From contig CAJSYZ010000011.1 of NCBI GenBank assembly GCA_910574455.1, positions 2,108,001 to 2,172,000 on the forward strand: DNA of 64,000 bases. The letters run 5' to 3'. Made by a program: the position numbers and the translations under genes. The notes under the pieces were generated by a model. The model was not told where the DNA came from. It made no database searches and saw only the letters and a program-made list of their open reading frames with translations. Source of the stretch: Trichaptum fuscoviolaceum (taxonomy: Eukaryota > Basidiomycota > Agaricomycetes > Hymenochaetales > Trichaptaceae). Within the stretch, counting starts at the first letter, position 1. The number at the start of each line of letters is the position of its first letter. This document shows positions 22,661 to 32,570 of this stretch, piece by piece.

Positions 22661-23259
22661 AGAGCACCGAAGAAGTAATCAAGAGCAGAACCATCCTGTC
22701 CCAAGGTCTCAAGAGTCTCGAATCTAGCAACTGGAACTAAAGTCATCGACGCGGCGACCAGTCAATCAATCCTCTCATCCACTCCCGGGCAACTGTCGCT
22801 CAACTGGCGCTGTATAGCCTTGTCAACAGCAGGTGGGTGCATCTTCCTGCTGGAGGAATGTCTAGGCCAGGCATTTCCTCATCAGCGACAAAACTAGGCT
22901 AGGTCTGGTGCTGCTATGCTTCACCGGGCGGACTGGGTGTAGGCCACTCCCAGTCTCGTCTGCGTCGAGGTCGCCCACTTTGCGCACACGTTTTCGTGCT
23001 TGCCCACACAAAGACTCCTCCCATGACGGCAATTTCCCCTATTTTTCTCTGTCTCTTCTGCTAAGTAAAGGATTCAAATGACATTGTATGGCAGTATTAC
23101 CCACCTCTGTAGTGGGTTCAGCGCAGAAATTAATGCATGTCCGTGTTTGGGACCGCTGGCTCTGAAGGCGCTATAAAGCTTTACACGATGACGTGAGAAA
23201 GATGTTGGAATTAAGTTCTTTTTGGGCTGGATTTACACACTGAAGTATGTCCAAATTAG
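22661..23259. other. Spacer inside the putative element, nothing recognised
   Basis: This is mixed-composition sequence before the right repeat array. I found no supported gene, RNA or repeat. Confidence 0.4.
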
Positions 23260-23657
23260 ATTTTAAAAAGGGTCGGAAATACATATTAAAGAGGGTTAAA
23301 TTTACATTCTCGATGGGTCACATTTAAATACTACAGGAGGTCGGATATGGATACTACAGATGGGTTGGATATATATATTTTATGGGCGGATAGGTTGGAA
23401 ATTACCTCTAATATGGGTTGGAATTGTGTTCTTTGAGGGGTCAAATAATGATAAATCTGCGGTGTTGGAAATACATTCTTTACAGGGGTTGGATTTAGAT
23501 ACTTTATTCTGTCAGAATTAGATACTCCAATTGTTGGATATTGATACTCCAATTGTCAGATATTTTATCTAACGGAGGTTGGATTTTACTTCTAATATGG
23601 GTCAGTTATACATTTCAAGTGTCCAGGTGTCAGATAATGGGTGTCAGATGTCAGATA
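23260..23657 (-). repeat. Right subterminal repeat array
   Basis: These are the same alternating blocks as at 17899-18310, in reverse complement (GTCAGATA and GGGTTGGATTT). The last block ends at 23657. Confidence 0.7.
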
Positions 23658-24959
23658 CAGTCATCAACGGGTCCTTTGGTCACCCCCAGTCCGTGAGACA
23701 GCAGCACAAACACCAGCCCCCTCAATTTCCTACGTCATTTAAAATTCTTTAAAAATCATAATAGTGTTCTAAATGACTCTGTTAGTCTCTGTAGGAAATT
23801 TGAAGGAATTCCATGCAGCAGAAAGCGAGAAATTAAGACATCAACTGTATTTCTTTGCTATGTCACAAAAATCATGTTACTTCCTGACACCTCCAGATGC
23901 TCAAAATAATTCATTTTGTGCATAAAAGCCCATTATTAACTGCTCAATGTGTATAGTAGTAGATAACATGCTTGATTATGCAAAAAGAATCAATTAAAAC
24001 GATTGAGAACTCACTGTAAAAGCACATACTGTTTCTGACAGCTATCTAAAGGGTAGAATAAGCATAATCCAATTAGGCAACTGCATTTCATCAGCATGTT
24101 GCACAAGCTCTACACCTCTTTGTGCTCAATCTTTTCTCTCCAAAACTCTCTGGGACGTGTATATACTGTATAGATATGTTATCCTGAAGTTTAAAATATA
24201 AAAGCTAAGCAGAAGGTGTAGTAAAAGAGGTGAATGTAATTAAGATACCGTGGGAAACTTAGTGTTTCAAGGACCGGGGAAGCCCCGAAAACAGCTCATA
24301 TGCATATATCAAGTTATCTATTCAGTTACTGATTGGATTGCTTTCAGAATAAACATATAAGCTCTTCAGTAGTACGTTCACCGTAATATCCAAAAAAAAT
24401 GGCGAAATTTGACCTGGTTGATGACGAAAACGCAGGTCAAATGTGCTGTTTCAAGGATCGGTTGATGACTGTAGGTACATTGAGGTGCTGAAATCCTATT
24501 TTGGATTGCATCCACAATCACCTTCCTAATGGGTAGAGCACATGTACATTACGAGTCTTCTCATGTCAATAAAGATTTCTTGCACTCTTTGGAAGTAAGA
24601 CACCAATACACTCTGAATCCTAAAGAAATGTTTTGAACCTCTCCCACAAGTTTTACAAAGTCCAACTTCTGGTTTCTTGCCAGTGTGACGCCGTGACCTC
24701 AGCTGAGTTGAACTCAAAACGGCGATCGTTAATTTCGAGCTCCGCGATTGACATCATCTAATCAGGTTGTACTACTTGAATGATCTCCGGCACATGAAAA
24801 TATTTCATTCCCTGACATTACCTACATGTCTGGGAAAGAAGAAAACCCTACATATCTCGCCAAATCATTTCTCTGCGTATCTGTGCAAAACCGAACATAT
24901 TACTGCTATCCTCCTCTTCTTGTCCACAAGGGATGAACTTGAAGGTGATGCGCGTGCAT
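23658..24959. other. AT-rich intergenic stretch
   Basis: I recognise no gene. The sequence is AT-rich with scattered short open frames, and it ends at the 3' end of secreted protein C. Confidence 0.4.
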
Positions 24960-25258
24960 CTAGGAACAAGTCTATGCAAGTTATGGTTTCATGTGTAAGT
25001 CTTAAGGTCAAAATGATACGATTATGGACGTACTCCGAGACCCGGAATCAATCCGAGCAGAGGCTCACAGGTTTCGCCTGGGCAGCACTCGAGAATATCT
25101 GGTAGTCCAGGAAGAGTGACATTGGAGCATAAGCCACCCGGAGGGGAGCACAAGGGGGGTGTCGGGGTCGGCGACGTCGTTGTAGTTGTGGTCGCCTGTG
25201 GTGCAGCAGAGGCTGCTCCTGCAAAGGCAAGAGCAAGAAGAGTGGTGAAAGTTTTCAT
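24960..25258 (-). CDS. Small secreted protein C (6-Cys)
   Basis: This predicted 78-residue secreted protein has exons 25034-25258 and 24960-24971, with a 62-base intron. The signal peptide starts MKTFTTLLALAFAGAASA. A Thr/Pro-rich spacer follows and then a compact cysteine domain: C-x5-C-x(n)-C-C-x4-C-x(n)-C, the last Cys coming from exon 2 (G^TCS-stop). The C, C, CC, C, C order is that of many small disulfide-rich proteins, including inhibitor cystine knots. Function is unknown. Of the four relatives in this window it and protein D are the cysteine-complete ones. Confidence 0.78.
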
Positions 25259-25331
25259 CGAAGTATGAGGAGAAGTTTGTTGTACAGGACTGTGCTATCC
25301 TGTGTACTCCGTGGCTCATACCAGCCTCCTC

Positions 25332-25337
25332 TTATAC
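25332..25337 (-). promoter_or_regulatory. TATA box of secreted protein C
   Basis: TATAAG on the minus strand lies about 75 bases upstream of the ATG at 25258. Confidence 0.45.
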
Positions 25338-26403
25338 CTTCTATGCAAGAAATTTCGGTGAGTTATCAGTGACCACTTGGAGCTTTCGGAGCCTTGCAGG
25401 CTGCGAACTGAAATCCCGTGCAAGAAAAACTGGGCCTTAAACGTCGGTGTGCGTTTCGAACAATGAGATATTTTCGTGGCCAGGAGTTCGGAGATGAGCA
25501 CAAACAAGCAAGTGTAAATATCAGAGCACTCGCTCATAGATGACTATGTCGCCCAGTGTAGTGGTTAAGAAGATGCTTTGGACAATCCGTTTGTTAAGAT
25601 GATTTCGCCTGCGGTGTAAAAGTTCGAGGTATGACGAACGTGAAAGACATCGGAAGACTTGAAAAGTAACCCGGAAGGACAAAAAGTCGGGCACAAGTTT
25701 CGAGACGTCACGGAAATATGAACTGACAAACACGAGCGTCACAGTTCGGTCCACATTTCGGAGTGCGAGATAGATGTCCTGAGTTATGTTGGAACGATGG
25801 TGGATGCGGGAAAGCGGGTATGTTATACGGAACCAAGCAACGTCCGGATACAGGAAATGCTAAGCATGAAACTCTCTGTTTGTTCTCTTTCTCATAAACT
25901 TGTAGACGTAGGAAATCCTAGGAGTCTGCCCTTTTGTCATGATAACTGACATTCGTACTGTATAAGTATTAATTAGAGCACAGTGCCGATGTTTAGACTC
26001 CTTAGATGGAGTCGGTGAAAATGAGGGGACCCAAGGCCGGGGCTCCATGAGCTGTACAACATGAGAAACATAAGCGGGTACTATAGTGATTTGACGCACG
26101 GAGTATGCACTCTCTTTTGCAGTCAAACGAAATGCATTGAAGAGTTCTCTGCCCTCACCCATTACTTCGACCGAATGAATGAGTCGAATGCAATCCATTC
26201 GAACCGGTGATGTCCTCTTCTTCGTATTCCCCTTTTATCAAAGGTAGACTCTTGCGCAACAGGTCCTTAAGGAGACTAAAACACGCACCTGCTTTCGCTG
26301 GCCCTATCAGAACAAAGATATAGTTGATGGCACGCATCAAAATCTTCCGTAGCAAGTTCATACCCTCCGACGAAAAAGATGATAAGTACAAAATAGGCCT
26401 GCA
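25338..26403. other. Intergenic, nothing recognised
   Basis: The stretch contains the promoter-distal region of secreted protein C and the 3' flank of the hydrolase gene. Minus-strand frames at 25860-26198 and 26155-26391 show no motif. Confidence 0.35.
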
Positions 26404-28105
26404 TCAGAGATGCTCGCACCATCCAACCACAGCATCGGATACCCTTTCTACGAATGCAGTATAGTCCAGATTCTGTGTTGGGATGAACAACCCACAATGA
26501 GCGCCGACCTCGTCCTCGACTCCTGCGATTGTGACGTTTTCCCATCTTTCTCTGGACCCAAAGTGTAAGGCGGAGCTCGTGGACCCTGATAAACGAGGTA
26601 AAACGATGAAATGGCGGGCCGGACGAGGCTCCTCGCGTTTCCTCTCGCGTTCCCGCTGCTTCCGTAGGGCCTTTTCGGCCGCCTTACGCTCTTTTAGCGC
26701 CGCCTTTTCTTGCTTCTCTCGCTCCTTGCCGGCCAGTTTCGCCAGTTCAGAAATCTGTGGAGCAGTTCCAGAATCTTCAGATAAGGGAAGGTCGGCGGTA
26801 TTAATTGGCAAGCTCTTTCCCACCAATGGCTCTTTCGTCGCCGCCTCATTGATGTCGCCGTCGCTAGCCACAGTCTGCGTCCAGTAGTTTATCCATTTTC
26901 CGTCCCATTTCTCCAAGTTCCTATAGCGCTCATTCAGGCCATTGGGGTCGAACATACATATGCCGAATTCGAAGTGTTCGACAACCCAATTAGTCATTGC
27001 AGTCAATGGGTCATCAGAATGCTTCCGCAGCCAACGGACCATGGGATTATCCGTTTGTTTCGAGACGAGCTCTGCTGCTTTCTCGAGTTTATCCGCAAAG
27101 GGAAAGGAGGACGCGGGTATAGATTTGATGCTTGAAAGTAGACTAGAGGACGATGCTTGGGCTGAAAGGAACGTAGAGAAAGGCGGAGGTGAAGGTGAAC
27201 GAGCCTGGATTGAAGGTAGAGGTGGCGTTTGCTTGTCTGGTGCTGAAGAAAATTATATCAGGAGAGCAGTTGGGGAAAATCGAGACAGACTTACAACTAA
27301 AAGAGACCTTATGTGCTTCCCATTGCTCGCTGATTTGTGAGCCGGAGGGGGATGGTACATGCATGGAAGGAGTGTCATAACTGGACACAGACGCTTCAAG
27401 AGGTACTGTCAGGCACTGGTTAGAAGCTACAACTGAAAGTAGCACCTTCGGAAACAATCGAAGTCTTTGCATTGGAAGGGTCGTTATGTTCTATCTTCAC
27501 CATATCTTCGTTGTTTAAGTCTGTCTCAGACTTCTGTGCCGAGTTCGCGTCCGTCGGAAACAGAGATGCGATACCGGTTATGATGACATGAGGGTGCATA
27601 CCGAGAAACGGAACGTCGAATGCAACGAGTCCGATGACACGTTTTGACTGGGGATGTGAGCTGATTGCAGCCTCCGCTGCGAGAAGCCCGCCCATCGAGT
27701 GAGATAGAAGGATGACAGGCCCTGATGGTCGATTGGAGAGCCTGCATAGGATTAACATCTCTGTCACGTTATTTCCATACACCATCTAATGCTCACCACT
27801 CTAAAAACTTTACAGTTGCCTCCGATATAGGCCTTCGACTTTTGTAAGTAGGATATAAGCAACTCTCAATTGTCAATCGAGCTGGCAATTTCTTCAGGCA
27901 GGCTTCATGAAGGTGCGTCGGGAATGCCTATACATATAACGCAATGAATTAGATACACGGCGCCGGCCTCAAGTATCTTGTATCACTTGAAAGGTTGTGT
28001 GATCGCCTGGTATCTGATGGTCATTACGAAACATATCGCGACTACTTGTCGGTTGACTTTCGTACCTCGAAAACCATGTATGTATATCAGTTGCACAGGT
28101 TCCAT
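26404..28105 (-). CDS. Alpha/beta-hydrolase (DUF676/lipase-like) with charged C-terminal half
   Basis: This predicted 478-residue alpha/beta-hydrolase has six exons: 28066-28105, 27987-28006 (20 nt), 27797-27927, 27446-27741, 27295-27405 and 26404-27242. All splices keep frame. The N-terminus has the oxyanion-type motif I-H-G-F-R-G, and the nucleophile elbow is S-H-S-M-G-G in exon 4, followed by V-I-G-L-V-A-F-D-V-P-F-L-G. This arrangement is typical of fungal DUF676 serine hydrolases, proposed lipases or esterases; the substrate is unknown. The middle is Ser/Pro-rich. The C-terminal half includes a long Lys/Glu/Arg-rich helix (K-E-R-K-A-A-E-K-A-L-R-K-Q) that is probably a coiled coil. The 41-base fourth intron is unusually short and least sure. 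Confidence 0.82.
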
Positions 28106-28333
28106 TGTGTTAGCTATCAGTTGTGTTCTCCAAGAAGAAAATTAGAGTGAGCCCAGGATATGGCGAGGTGTCGGACGGCCAGAGAGGGAAGGCAACTTGA
28201 ATGATCTTAATCGATGATTGGACCCGCGCCGGCGTGAGATAAATTAGCCTTATAATGATCTTCGCTCTTCAAATGTAACTTTAACGTGCCGACGACCTGC
28301 TGCATGTCTTCCCGTTCTATGTACAATTCCCAA
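28106..28333. other. Short spacer
   Basis: This holds the promoter region of the hydrolase gene and the 3' flank of the dehydratase gene, both read on the minus strand. I see no clear TATA box. Confidence 0.4.
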
Positions 28334-29786
28334 CTACATGGCATCTATCAGAAAGCCTTTCCCTATGTAATCGTTCTCTTCCAGCACAAAATTCTCTGTT
28401 CCAACATACCATGCTTTCCCTTCCACTTGTACAACATATGCATTCAACCCAATCCCTCCCTCCGGGATATCTGATAATCGCTGAGGTTTAGCATATACAG
28501 CTGCTCCTACAAAGGCTTCGTCGTTGTCTCTGGTGTGTATCTCGCTGACGATCGAGTGAAATATCCATCTATCACCTAACTCAAGCTTCTTCTTTGTGAC
28601 ATCGAGCGCAATTCGCGCCGAGACACAGGAGCCGGTCGGCGATCTGTCCAGCTGCTGGTCGGAGAAGAAGCATAAATTTCTGTCCATTCCTTTCGCGCCA
28701 TTGAGTTTGTTTCCTCTCTGTGGCCCGGCAGAATCGATAACGGTGACCCCGTAGAGGAAACGGATATCCTTCTCGACTAAGTGAGCTACCGGTGCAAGGA
28801 GCCCTTCAATTCTCTCCTGGAGCAGTGCCTTGACTTGAGCCGTTGCATAATCAAGCGCCCGAAGAGTCTCCTTGTCATAAACCACTCTGCCTCTGGCTCC
28901 TTGGAATCCAAGTTCATCAGCGCGGACGATCGCGTAAAATGCTCCACCGTATGCAATATCTAGCGTGACCTTCGGCTTTCCTCCCCCTACGTTCATGATC
29001 TCCGGCCACTGACTTGAGGTAGGGATTTCGAGTTCAAAACCAATGCAAACGGCGAACGACGGTACTGAAAGGAAACTAACGGATCTTGTGCAGTCACTTC
29101 GTATCCTTTCGATCGCATGTCCTTCGCCAGCATTCGTTGTTACATCGTTTCGGATGGGGACTGTGATTTTTACGAGCCCGCATGGCGCATGTAAGTTTAA
29201 TCTGATCGTATTTCCGTCGACTCTTCTCCGGACCTCTTTACACCTTGGAAACAATTTCTCGTCTTGGGTATCCACGAGAAATCTTCCAAGGGCGATTGTA
29301 GCGTGACCACACATCGTCGAGTATCCCTCTGAAGAATGACTTTAGGTATATACATGTAGGCGAACTAGACGTGGAAGGTCTCACCATTGTGACAGAACAG
29401 GACACCAATATCGGCCTCGCCTGTCTTTGTGAGCTCCGTCTCCGGGATCAGTAAAGCCCCATACATATCTTTGTGGCCTCGAGGTTCATTCATCAACCTT
29501 GAGCATATTCATGTCAAATTAATGGATGCTGAATGAAGGATAGTCAATGGCACATTTGTCGAATATGATCATGGTTCTCCATAGCATCCCTCCTTTTCTG
29601 TAGCAATGTCTCTCCGCGAAGCGATGGATATCCCCTAACGACTATCCGAGTGGGCTAGAGTATTGATCTTTAAGATTATGATCGCATACATCGACTAAGT
29701 GCTCATCTTCCGACCTCTCCAGCAGTATGCATCGTGATGGTTTGGATGACATTAGTTCGTTTTTTGAGCTCTTCGGCGATGTCCAT
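28334..29786 (-). CDS. Proline racemase family, trans-3-hydroxy-L-proline dehydratase type
   Basis: This predicted 426-residue enzyme of the proline racemase family (Pfam PF05544) has exons 29715-29786, 29554-29654, 29385-29497 and 28334-29328. The family start M-H-T-A-G-E is split by intron 1 before P-T-R-I-V-V. The first active-site motif is M-C-G-H in exon 4. The second, normally D-R-S-P-C-G-T-G in racemases, reads D-R-S-P-T-G-S here, so the second catalytic Cys is Thr. In this family a C-to-T change at that place marks trans-L-3-hydroxyproline dehydratases, which make delta-1-pyrroline-2-carboxylate from 3-hydroxyproline. The role would be hydroxyproline catabolism in the cytosol. The family assignment is firm and the dehydratase call is inferred from one residue. 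Confidence 0.88.
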
Positions 29787-30001
29787 AGTCACAGATTTCT
29801 TCTGACACAAGCCACTGCGGCAGTGAAGAACTACAACTTGAATCGGAATATCATGATGCGATAAGCCGTGCGACAACTTGAATACACTGGAATTACATAA
29901 GAAAACAATAACTTTCATGGAAGTCGAGTAGCAACGGGAGTTAAAAATCAAGGACTCTGGAACCTTGGAACAAATGAGTAAGTGCTGTAGTTTCGGGTCC
30001 C

Positions 30002-30964
30002 TTAGACCACCTCGAATGCAACGGTGAACACAGATCGCCTTCGGTCCCTATCGGTCGGTATCCTAACCGCAGGTAAAATTGGTGTGCTTGTATCTCTCTT
30101 CAATCTTCCTAATAAACTCATAAAACTCCAACCGTTAGGTTGGTCAGTATTCGAGTCAGCCACAGCGTTTTTCTTTGCTTCCAGACGCATTCGTTGGATT
30201 TTCCGATAGTCTTCGGGTTTGGACGGCCTAGGCGGAGGCTTTTCTGCACAGGAACAGCCAGGTGGACAATGATGCGCATTATTGTTTCCATTCCGCGAGA
30301 ACTCGTTCAAGGAAGGGTGTCCAGGAAGTGCTGCAGTAAATGGGGGAACCGGCGTACCCTCAATGTCGTTGGATTGAAGGATAAAATGTAAAGCAGGGTA
30401 GATGAGGAACGGGCAAGTAGGTCCATCGATGGCTTCAAACCAGATATCCCCGATGCGAGTTCGTGAGCCGGTACGCTTTCGCGAGGTGTATAGAGAAAGG
30501 GTGAGGACAAGCACGGCGTAAAAGAAAAGCACCAGAGTCGCACTTCCGGTAACAATCGTTAGAAGGGCAGAAAAACTCCTAGCGGATGTCGCGCTCATAG
30601 GTGTTGAGCCATCCGGACTTGAGCTGGAGTCACCCGTTTGTTGTGGAGGGGAGTTTCCGCGACCGACAGCAAAGCAGGCAGCGATATTGAGCACTTCGAT
30701 AGGAACGAGACAGACAGTCCATATAGCCTCCAGTCCGACCTGTATCGTTCGCCTTTTGCATAGCTTCGATCCCAGGAGCGACAGGAATGCTAAGCAGCCT
30801 GTTACAAATGAGATGCCGGAGACAAGGGCTAGCAATGGCACTTTGGTGGCAGCCGATGGAAGGACAAAGACGCAGACTAGGAACACGAGGAACGAAACAA
30901 ATGTGACATAGCTCAGAGCTATGGCCCGACCACGAGTGAATCTGGAGCGTTGACCGATAGACAT
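30002..30964 (-). CDS. Four-transmembrane protein, MARVEL-like
   Basis: This single-exon gene encodes 320 residues. Four hydrophobic segments lie at about residues 17-38, 42-65, 76-100 and 132-160. A long cytosolic-looking tail follows, with P-P-G-C-S-C-A-E-K-P-P-P-R-P-S-K-P-E-D-Y and a basic stretch. The layout resembles fungal MARVEL-domain or non-classical export proteins, but I see no diagnostic motif. It is probably a membrane-organising or uncharacterised plasma-membrane protein. It is the only host gene here without a detectable intron. Confidence 0.65.
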   Translation of the reverse strand: MSIGQRSRFTRGRAIALSYVTFVSFLVFLVCVFVLPSAATKVPLLALVSGISFVTGCLAFLSLLGSKLCKRRTIQVGLEAIWTVCLVPIEVLNIAACFAVGRGNSPPQQTGDSSSSPDGSTPMSATSARSFSALLTIVTGSATLVLFFYAVLVLTLSLYTSRKRTGSRTRIGDIWFEAIDGPTCPFLIYPALHFILQSNDIEGTPVPPFTAALPGHPSLNEFSRNGNNNAHHCPPGCSCAEKPPPRPSKPEDYRKIQRMRLEAKKNAVADSNTDQPNGWSFMSLLGRLKRDTSTPILPAVRIPTDRDRRRSVFTVAFEVV

Positions 30965-31880
30965 GGTACCAGCTGGAGATGGAGAGGCAGAGCTGTGATC
31001 AATGGATCAAGCATTTCAATTGTGTGTCAACAAACTGGTCAGCCCTGGCGTCTTGCAACCTTGAAGATGCTGACAATTGCCTCTGAGTGGCTGACGAAGA
31101 ATGAGCTCCCGATCTCAAGCTTAGTCGTGTAGTAGAGGTTTTGTAAATGCGAGACAATGGAACTCAAGATGAAAACATTGATGCGACAGTCTTGAGAGGC
31201 AGAGACTCAACTTGAAAATCGAGCTGAGTTGAAGAAAAGGAAAGATACGAACTACTTATTTTAAAGTTTGTTATGTAATACTAGTACTTAGTAAGTACAT
31301 TATTTGTGTATATATTTGCGAACGCTGTGGGTGCACAGCAGAGCCCGCTACCAATGTTGGGTAGTTCTATTACATTTTAGAATGTATAAATTTCTTATAT
31401 ATACATATGTGACAATGATTATAAGTTATAAGAATCTTTTTTATGCAAATGAAAGGAGGCCGTCCGCGTCCTCGTCCGGCGCGCTCGCTTTGCTCGCGCC
31501 CCCGTTCTCGGACACCGAGGCGCACAGAGACCATACATTGTGAATAATATAAGTAACTTGTAAGTACCAATTTAGTGATTATAATTTATACAAGATATTA
31601 TATGTGAAAATGAATCTGTGTGGCATCCTTGTCCGCCGCGCTCGCTTCGCTCGCGCAACTTGAACCCGGATACGGAGACTGTGCTATTTGAGCTCAATTG
31701 GACTTAAGTAAACTTAATTAACTTAATGCATCCATTGTAAGCAATTTAAGTAACTTGTAAGTGAACCTAAGTTCGGCACTTTGTATTTACCGAAAGGCCG
31801 GCCTAGACTAAAGGCACATGACATTCACGTGATAAATAAGGTTTTGACTGAAAAAAGTGACAATCAGTACGCCTTTAGAA
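30965..31880. other. Intergenic with an imperfect tandem repeat
   Basis: The 31420-31760 part contains two diverged copies of a unit. Each has an AT-rich half, a CGCGCTCGCTTYGCTCGCG self-complementary block (31478 and 31637 areas) and AAGTAACTTGTAAGT. No gene is supported. Confidence 0.45.
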
Positions 31881-32035
31881 CCCGCTAGGGGTAGCGGGAA
31901 CAAGCAGTTAGTGGCTGCGAGTTCCTCACAGCAGCACCAGTACCAGCAGCTCCAGTTTTACCAGAGCCACTAACTACTGCAAAGACGTGGAGTAATTTTA
32001 CGCAGCAAATATTCCGTGAAATAACTTAGAGAAGC
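31881..32035 (+). repeat. Dispersed repeat, inverted partner at 38320-38430
   Basis: It starts with a perfect hairpin, CCCGCTA-GGGG-TAGCGGG (31881-31898). It runs through a block ending ACTACTGCAAAGACGTGG(A/G)GTAA that recurs on the other strand at 38320-38430. The pair lies on both sides of the LINE and could be the ends of an older element that the LINE split. Confidence 0.55.
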
Positions 32036-32054
32036 AATAATAAATAATTAAAAG

Positions 32055-32155
32055 TGAACGACAACGAGATTCGAACACACGACCCGCGTCAGAATAAGAA
32101 TTACCATAAAGAGAAGCCGCGCTCAAGTCAACTAGACTACTGAGGCTTATACTAC
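32055..32155 (-). repeat. tRNA-like SINE fragment, minus orientation
   Basis: On the minus strand a tRNA-like A-box region (AGTCTAGTTGAC) is followed by a B-box-like GTGTTCGAATCTC and then GTCGTTCACTT. The last block also follows the B box of the copy at 32368. I find no proper acceptor stem, so it is a SINE-like element and not a working tRNA. Confidence 0.4.
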
Positions 32156-32199
32156 CTTGCCTCACTTAGTAATTATATACTGTTCCAACGGGGCGCAGC

Positions 32200-32345
32200 C
32201 CCGCAAGGAGTTAGGGTTATTGTTAGGGTTATTGTTAGGGTTATTTAAGGGTTAGTGGGGGGTTTGGGGGTCTCTGCCCCCCATAGTTAGGAGTTAGGGT
32301 TTGGGTAAGGGTTAGGGTAGATAGGTAGTTAGGGTTGTTAGGCTT
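32200..32345 (+). repeat. Interstitial TTAGGG-rich tract
   Basis: GTTAGGGTTATT and related telomere-like units recur, interrupted by a self-complementary GGGGGG...CCCCCC block. The tract at 38925-39085 has the same units in the same order. Confidence 0.6.
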
Positions 32346-32367
32346 AGTGTTGAGGATATATATAATC

Positions 32368-32470
32368 CCCCTTAGTGTGGTGGTTAATATGTCGGGTTAA
32401 TATGTCGTATTAGTTAGTTTCCGGATTAGGCTTTCGTAGAGTTGCAAGTTCGAGTCACGTTTGTGTCGTT
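32368..32470 (+). repeat. tRNA-like SINE fragment, plus orientation
   Basis: An A-box-like TAGTGTGGTGGTTAA and a good B box, AAGTTCGAGTC, are followed by GTCGTTCACTT. It is similar to the inverted copy at 32055-32155. Confidence 0.4.
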
Positions 32471-32570
32471 CACTTATATTTTGTATTTGTTACCACGCTA
32501 TTTGGTATTACCACTTTGTATTACTTGGGTATTAAGAAAGGAAAAAGGAGCATTTTCACTAAGAACCACC

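Larger units (their letters stand above)
17899..23657. mobile_element. Putative large DNA element bounded by inverted arrays of short repeats
   Basis: Two AT-rich arrays of degenerate short repeats face each other, one at 17899-18310 and the other, in reverse complement, at about 23260-23657. Both alternate TATCTGAC-type and AAATCCAACC-type blocks every 25-30 bases. Between them lie GC-richer coding-like segments and a solo LTR. Inverted subterminal repeat arrays are characteristic of large CACTA-type (including fungal Plavaka) and KDZ elements. I see no transposase, so this would be a non-autonomous copy. No convincing terminal repeat or target-site duplication was found, so the ends are approximate. 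Confidence 0.5.

Noticed and set aside
17899..23657. Exact termini and TSD for the large repeat-framed element
   Set aside because: The bases outside the outermost TATCTGAC blocks do not match each other, so no duplication can be claimed.
32060..32150. A tRNA gene on the minus strand
   Set aside because: A and B boxes are recognisable but no acceptor or anticodon stem can be paired. A related copy at 32368 points to a SINE-like repeat.
32442..32570. Upstream extension of LINE ORF1
   Set aside because: Codons before 32535 are in flanking DNA and the TSD, outside the mobile element. The first ATG within the element that fits is at 32571.
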